From Amorphochlora amoebiformis (Eukaryota > Cercozoa > Chlorarachniophyceae), in assembly GCA_054601695.1 (NCBI GenBank), contig BAAHQB010000423.1, positions 47,139-111,138 on the forward strand: a DNA stretch of 64,000 nucleotides, given 5' to 3'. The position numbers and the translations under genes are program-made. The notes below the pieces were generated by a model. The model was not told the DNA's origin, searched no databases, and saw nothing but the letters and a program-made list of their open reading frames with translations. Position 1 is the stretch's first letter; each line of letters begins with the position of its first letter. Below, in pieces: positions 1 to 64,000 of the stretch.

Positions 1-32
1 TTTTGTTTCTATGGCTGTTTTGAAATTTGCAG

Positions 33-20309
<20,277 letters not shown>

Positions 20310-20372
20310 GTGTTTTGTCTGTCGTCTAGATTACGCTGTTATCAAATTGAGATATATACGTATACGCGTAAG

Positions 20373-20378
20373 AATAAA
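20373..20378 (+). promoter_or_regulatory. Putative polyadenylation signal AATAAA
   Basis: A canonical AATAAA lies about 64 bases after the MAP3K stop codon, just before TA repeats resume. AT-rich context weakens it. Confidence 0.45.
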
Positions 20379-20379
20379 T

Positions 20380-21660
<1,281 letters not shown>

Positions 21661-22209
21661 TGTATATACTAGATATACTGATAACTTACTAGACTTACGG
21701 TAGATATTCAAGATATACATACTAGATATACTGATATACATCATACTACTAGAGTATGTATATACTAGATATATACTGATTCTATAGTCTAGTAGTACTA
21801 GTTACAGATAATACTGAATATTATCATAGATAGTAGAGAGTCTAGAGACTAGATAAAACTTCCGAAAAAGCAGTATACGATTGGTATAGATCTAGATGGA
21901 TAGATGGTATGTACGTATCCTGGACATGCTTTTTGACTAATGCTTAATTTTCCTTGATATATAAGTTCGACGGATACGTGTATATCACAATTTGTCACGA
22001 ACATGTACGGTACAGGTACCGTAGGCTATCGCACTACATCTAGTATGTGACATACACAATATACATCATACCAATCGGATTACACGTTGCATATTAAATA
22101 TTATATTATATACGGTATAATATATACGATCGGATCGAGCCATGATCATGAAGTTCGCCCCACGGCACGGCGTAGTTTCTAGCTACGGTATAATATTGTA
22201 TAATAATGA

Positions 22210-22267
<58 letters not shown>

Positions 22268-22960
22268 ATATACATAGGCGTATGTATACGCTTAAATTTC
22301 ATGTATGTATACGTACGTACTCATACGTTACGACGTGTATACACTAGATACGTATGTGCATGCGTATGCATGCGCAAAACGTAGAACAGTACATGTACGT
22401 ATACCGCACGTGTACCCAGTATACGTACGTACGCATTCTACTAGTAATTGTTGCACCACGCCTATTGCCGCGCATGGTTATTGTCAATACGTACCTAGCT
22501 AACTACTAGAAGTACCGCACCGGTCCGTTCCATCTGTACACATCGACGTCGCTAGGCTAGATACGTACCGTATACGTACATATATACGACTCAATGAATC
22601 CCGTATGATCATGTCATGACGGCCTACGGTATACATCTAGACATGTATCTACGGATCTACTAGATCTAGTGTATACACACACCCACCCAGCATATCTGAC
22701 ATGATTCAATCTAGTCGACATATGTATTTTTTCAATCTAGTCGACATATGTATTTTTTCAATCTAGTCATAATAGTAGAGTTGTATGTAGATATCATCTA
22801 GATCATCATGATTACTGAATATACTAGTACTAGTAGTATATCTAGTATATGTAAATCGACTAGATATAGTATATATACTCTTAGATACTAGTACTAGTAG
22901 TATTAAAATATATCTAGTTTATACTAGTTGTATCTAGTATATACGAGTTTTTTTGTCATA
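21661..22960. other. CTAG- and TACGTA-rich intergenic sequence
   Basis: Unusually many CTAG, ACTAGT and TACGTAC palindromic words, with a (TA)n block at 22209-22264 and a direct repeat of TCGACATATGTATTTTTTCA near 22717-22762. No gene is seen. Confidence 0.6.
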
Positions 22961-23228
22961 TATGTCTGTCTTAGGTTTTTATTGCTAGGTAGAGGTTAAC
23001 AAATCCCGGAGATACAGATAACTTTCGAAAAGGTGCAGCTGCAGCCACAAGACTGTCATCCGGCGACAGCACCCCAATGCAAACACCGCTAGTATAACCG
23101 ATGAACCTTGAACGAGTGGAGTTACGGTCGTGTACAGAATGGTTATGATAACTCCTTCCAGCTATCAGACTTCTAATTACTTGAATCAAAACTGAGACAT
23201 TCGGATTACTTTATCTCGTCGCACCTTC

Positions 23229-29694
<6,466 letters not shown>

Positions 29695-29797
29695 CTCTTG
29701 TCCCTGGGAGTTACGGGAAAGATAGATTCAGAATTAGTACGTCAGAGCAATCTGGAGGCCCGATTGAAATGCAAAAATGCTGTCGAAAATATTTTAC

Positions 29798-30106
29798 CAA
29801 CTCAGCACTCTCTCCACCATTCTCATGCATCATCTTCTGGGGAATCTCAACATCCATCTCATTGGAGCTACTCTCTTCATGTTGCCCTGAGATTCATTGC
29901 AATATCGCAGGATTATTTGCATGCTGACCCGGAGATTCAGATCGGAATTTACCTGTTGGGGCAGGGTCCAGATCCATATCGCGCTTTCAATCGAAGGATG
30001 CGACACTCAATGACCTGCATCCGGCATGTCTACCATCAATACTTCGATCCTCCAGCCCAAAGTTTGAAGAAATCAACACAGGTGCCACTGGGGGCACGGT
30101 TTCATT
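29798..30106 (-). CDS. Possible 5' exons / N-terminal extension of the PP2A A subunit gene
   Basis: Reading towards PP2A, segments 30034-30106, 29929-29952 and 29798-29886 form GT-AG exons whose phases join each other and then exon 29677-29703, in frame with the PP2A start. The largest encodes an acidic stretch (NEMDVEIPQKMMHENGGES), so translation could start earlier, for example at MDVEIPQ. PP2A A subunits normally lack such an extension, so these may be untranslated exons or chance. Confidence 0.35.
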
Positions 30107-31175
30107 CTGTTACTCCCCAACCCTACGCCCAAGGAAGGTACTGCGGGAAAAACTTCCCCTAATCGAGCCATATGTTTATTTCCTTTATTTCAATGCGCGA
30201 ATCGAACGCAAATGCGAAGGATTCGTTCTGCGACGTGGCGGGCTTACCAGGAGCGGAAAAGAGGGAGCCGTCCTTGGAATCCTGCCGAATTACACCTATA
30301 AATTATTTTTTAATTTATCGGCAATGGAGCTTCCGATGGTCAATTGGGCGTCAGCTTTGACGCTAGCCTCTGCGATATACACTCGAAAATACACTATATC
30401 TTCCTGATTATTGGACAAAAACATTCACCTCAACTTCCCACTCAAATATAGAATCTATCAGCGCCCAAATCATCCCAATCCATTTTACAGCAGCCAGCGA
30501 CCCCCACTCCAACAGCCCACGGCTACCGCTCGTAGTACTCATCACCCTAAGGCCACTCACCCCTGTATGAACCCTCTGAATATGTTGTCGGCTACTAATG
30601 CTACCGGTGGCGCTTGAAGTTTCCCCTGGGGCTGTATGCAGGTTCGTGGTTTCGGGTGTGCTGCCAAGGCGATATTGGTCGAGACAAATGTATGTGTGCG
30701 TGTATCTATGGAGGGCGGGTAGGATTCGAAGGAGATGATCTGAATAGGATAAAGAAATATTGAGTACTTTTTTTGGGGCCCGTGGTAAATTCGAATCGTA
30801 CAAAATATTACCTGGTAAAAGGAGTACAAGTGCGTTAATGTATTGCAATGTAATGCTTCGAATTCACAGTTCGATGTATCTAAGGCCGACAACGATTACA
30901 ATACATTCAGAGTCTCCGAGGTGATCCAACGTCCCAGCAACAGATGCATGTACTAATATTGTAACACTAGTGACATGTACAACCAAAGCTAGCTCTAGTA
31001 GCTGGCAATGCTGTTGAACTAAGCATGGATAAGTTTCAGTGATATATCGATTATCATATCCGATCATTCGATTACGTACATGTATTAGAAGACATGTACA
31101 TGTCACTGTACACACACATATTCTCCTATTACTTGCGGCTATATCAAACGATGTTACCTATGTTACTGTTACAGG

Positions 31176-31212
<37 letters not shown>

Positions 31213-31248
31213 CATATCTAGATATCTACATATCCGATAATCTATACT
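29887..31248 (-). other. Region between lipoyl transferase and PP2A genes, with unassigned coding-like segments
   Basis: This low-repeat stretch holds the 5' region of the PP2A gene. On the minus strand several segments look coding (30159-30281 with DGSLFSAPGKPATSQNE; 30362-30403; around 30812-30890 with NTLTHLYSFYQ; 30.56-30.74 kb) and have plausible splice sites. I could not join them into one consistent frame. They may be a short gene, upstream exons, or decayed sequence. Confidence 0.3.
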
Positions 31249-40328
<9,080 letters not shown>

Positions 40329-40568
40329 TTTTAAATCTCTAATTTTTTCGGACTGTCACCCAGACATGTCACAGCGACCTGTCACCCAGGATTGTCACAT
40401 GGACGTGGTGGCAGCTGCCCGCCTTAAATACTGGTTCGTCTTGTGGAGATTCGAAAGTTTGACATCCTCAATATGGCCAGCTGCTAGTGACACAGCCTGA
40501 TGACCCTCGTCAAGAGGGGATTACAGACTGGAAAGTTCGTGCAATTGAATTAGTCGAAGACCGCGATC

Positions 40569-40795
40569 GAACGGATGAGCGTCTGGATCGGAACGGATGA
40601 GCGTCTGGATCGGAACGGATGAGCGTCTGGATCGGAACGGATGAACGTCTGGATCGGAACGGATGAGCGTCTGGATCGGAACGGATGAGCGTCTGGATCG
40701 GAACGGATGAGCGTCTGGATCGGAACGGATGAGCGTCTGGATCAGAACGGATGAGCGTCTGGATCGGAACGGATGAGCGTCTGGATCGGAACAGC
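40569..40795. repeat. 22-bp minisatellite, about 10 copies
   Basis: ACGGATGAGCGTCTGGATCG plus GA repeats almost perfectly, upstream of the lipoyl transferase start. The period is not a multiple of three. Confidence 0.93.
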
Positions 40796-40859
40796 AGCAG
40801 GTCCAAGCTCGGACAGCACGAGGAAAAGAGAATAGACAAGAAGTAAAAGAATGCCAGGA

Positions 40860-40895
40860 TCATCATGCACGTCACTACGGAGAAGAGGTTCAAAT

Positions 40896-40958
<63 letters not shown>

Positions 40959-40981
40959 CTCACTACGGAGAAGAGGTTCAA

Positions 40982-41021
<40 letters not shown>

Positions 41022-41060
41022 GTATGTATATAATTTTACAGTTTATATACGTAGTTTATG

Positions 41061-41093
<33 letters not shown>

Positions 41094-41122
41094 GTATATA
41101 CCTATATATATATATATTATAT

Positions 41123-41187
<65 letters not shown>

Positions 41188-41300
41188 ACATACTATCAGT
41201 CCGTATGCGTTTGTGTCATCTTAGACTCATCTACACTCTCCAATTCTCCAAATTACTAGCCGAAAAGATAAAATACGAATCATGCATTCTTTAGGTGAGT
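40860..41300. other. Duplicated 30-base block and TA arrays between genes
   Basis: CACTACGGAGAAGAGGTTCA occurs at about 40873 and again at about 40960, each followed by TA. This is the same copy-plus-TA pattern seen at exon edges, but no exon is recognised here. Confidence 0.6.
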
Positions 41301-41929
41301 ATGACTGTAAACTAGACAAATAAAAGTTCGGCTTAACTAGTTTCTGTCGATCTGCGCGATTATTTTAAAATAATATCATGATCCAGATAATTTTGCGGTT
41401 GAACTATCATCTAGATCATAGAGCGTGCTTGTGAAGTTGTGATTTAACTAGTTCTAGTCTAGTAGTTATAATTCACAGCACAGTATGTATGTGAGAGTAT
41501 CTGAGTATCTATAGCTATATAGATATATAACTAGTATAAGCCTAGACTAATGTAATCTAGGTAATTTCAACACCCTCTGACCCTATCTAGCCTATTACTA
41601 GTAAGTATTACCATAGCTACATAGTCTAATAGTAAAGATGACTTCTAGGAGTTCGGTTCATGATCGAGTCACTCAATATTCTAGATATTTCAGATACTAT
41701 CTAGACTATGGTAGTACTTGTGAGTAGCTATAGCTAACGAGCGGTTAAAATTGTGTGAATTATACCAGATTAAAATAGATTACTTCTACTTAATATAATC
41801 TAGATAATGGTATAGTTAGCTCTATATATATATAGCTCTAATAGCTAGCCGAAGACCGGCCGTGCAGAAGCTAGGCGACCGATATTTCTAGATATTAACC
41901 TTACTGTTAGCTCACTAGCCGTACTACTG
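41301..41929. other. CTAG-rich sequence downstream of the importin gene
   Basis: Unique sequence with frequent CTAG and TAGT words, as at 21.7-23.0 kb. It lies between the importin stop codon and the lipoyl transferase start. No coding signal is seen. Confidence 0.55.
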
Positions 41930-63897
<21,968 letters not shown>

Positions 63898-63899
63898 CT

Positions 63900-63980
<81 letters not shown>

Positions 63981-64000
63981 AATATACACATTCGTATATG

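Overview
The window is nuclear DNA from a eukaryote with very intron-rich genes. GT-AG introns, TTAGGG/CCCTAA telomere-type repeats and four recognisable eukaryotic genes show this. The lineage cannot be fixed from this sequence; a protist or alga is most likely, and the lipoyl-pathway protein reads most like plant and cyanobacterial versions. Most bases are simple repeats: (TA)n nearly everywhere, plus CT/GA tracts, one (CG)n block, and many telomere-repeat arrays lying inside genes. Most long open frames are translations of these repeats. Real coding sequence sits in small islands that had to be joined by splice sites and codon phase.

Layout. (1) Plus strand, from the left edge to 20309: a large MAP3K/STE11-type kinase gene. 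It has coiled-coil exons at 0.6-3.8 kb, basic/proline-rich exons, a long array of a degenerate repeat built on a T-[IVL]-T-[LVI]-[QKR]-G core (13.3-18.3 kb), Ser-rich linkers and a C-terminal kinase domain. An 8.7-kb intron holds a 55-bp satellite, an inverted telomere-repeat palindrome, a 30-bp minisatellite (possibly coding) and a CT tract. (2) Minus strand, 29694-23229: a complete 20-exon gene for the PP2A scaffold A subunit, 605 aa, with every junction in phase. (3) Minus strand, 40328-31249: a complete 12-exon gene for octanoyl transferase (LipB/LIPT2), about 261 aa spread over 9 kb. (4) Minus strand, 63897-41930: the C-terminal half of an importin-7/8 (SAD2-like) gene in at least 25 small exons; its 5' part lies beyond the right edge. 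Two CTAG-rich unique stretches (21.7-23.0 and 41.3-41.9 kb) separate genes.

The most striking feature is how the introns are built. At about twenty exons, one edge of the exon plus its splice site and a TA array has been tandemly copied, up to about fifteen times, leaving rows of decoy donor or acceptor sites. Copies downstream of an exon keep its 3' part and donor; copies upstream keep its 5' part and acceptor. Many introns are TA from splice site to splice site with no pyrimidine tract. At several junctions a telomere-repeat array abuts the splice site and in one case supplies the donor sequence. The genes share no pathway: signalling (MAP3K, PP2A), mitochondrial lipoylation and nuclear import. 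What unites them is the intron architecture.
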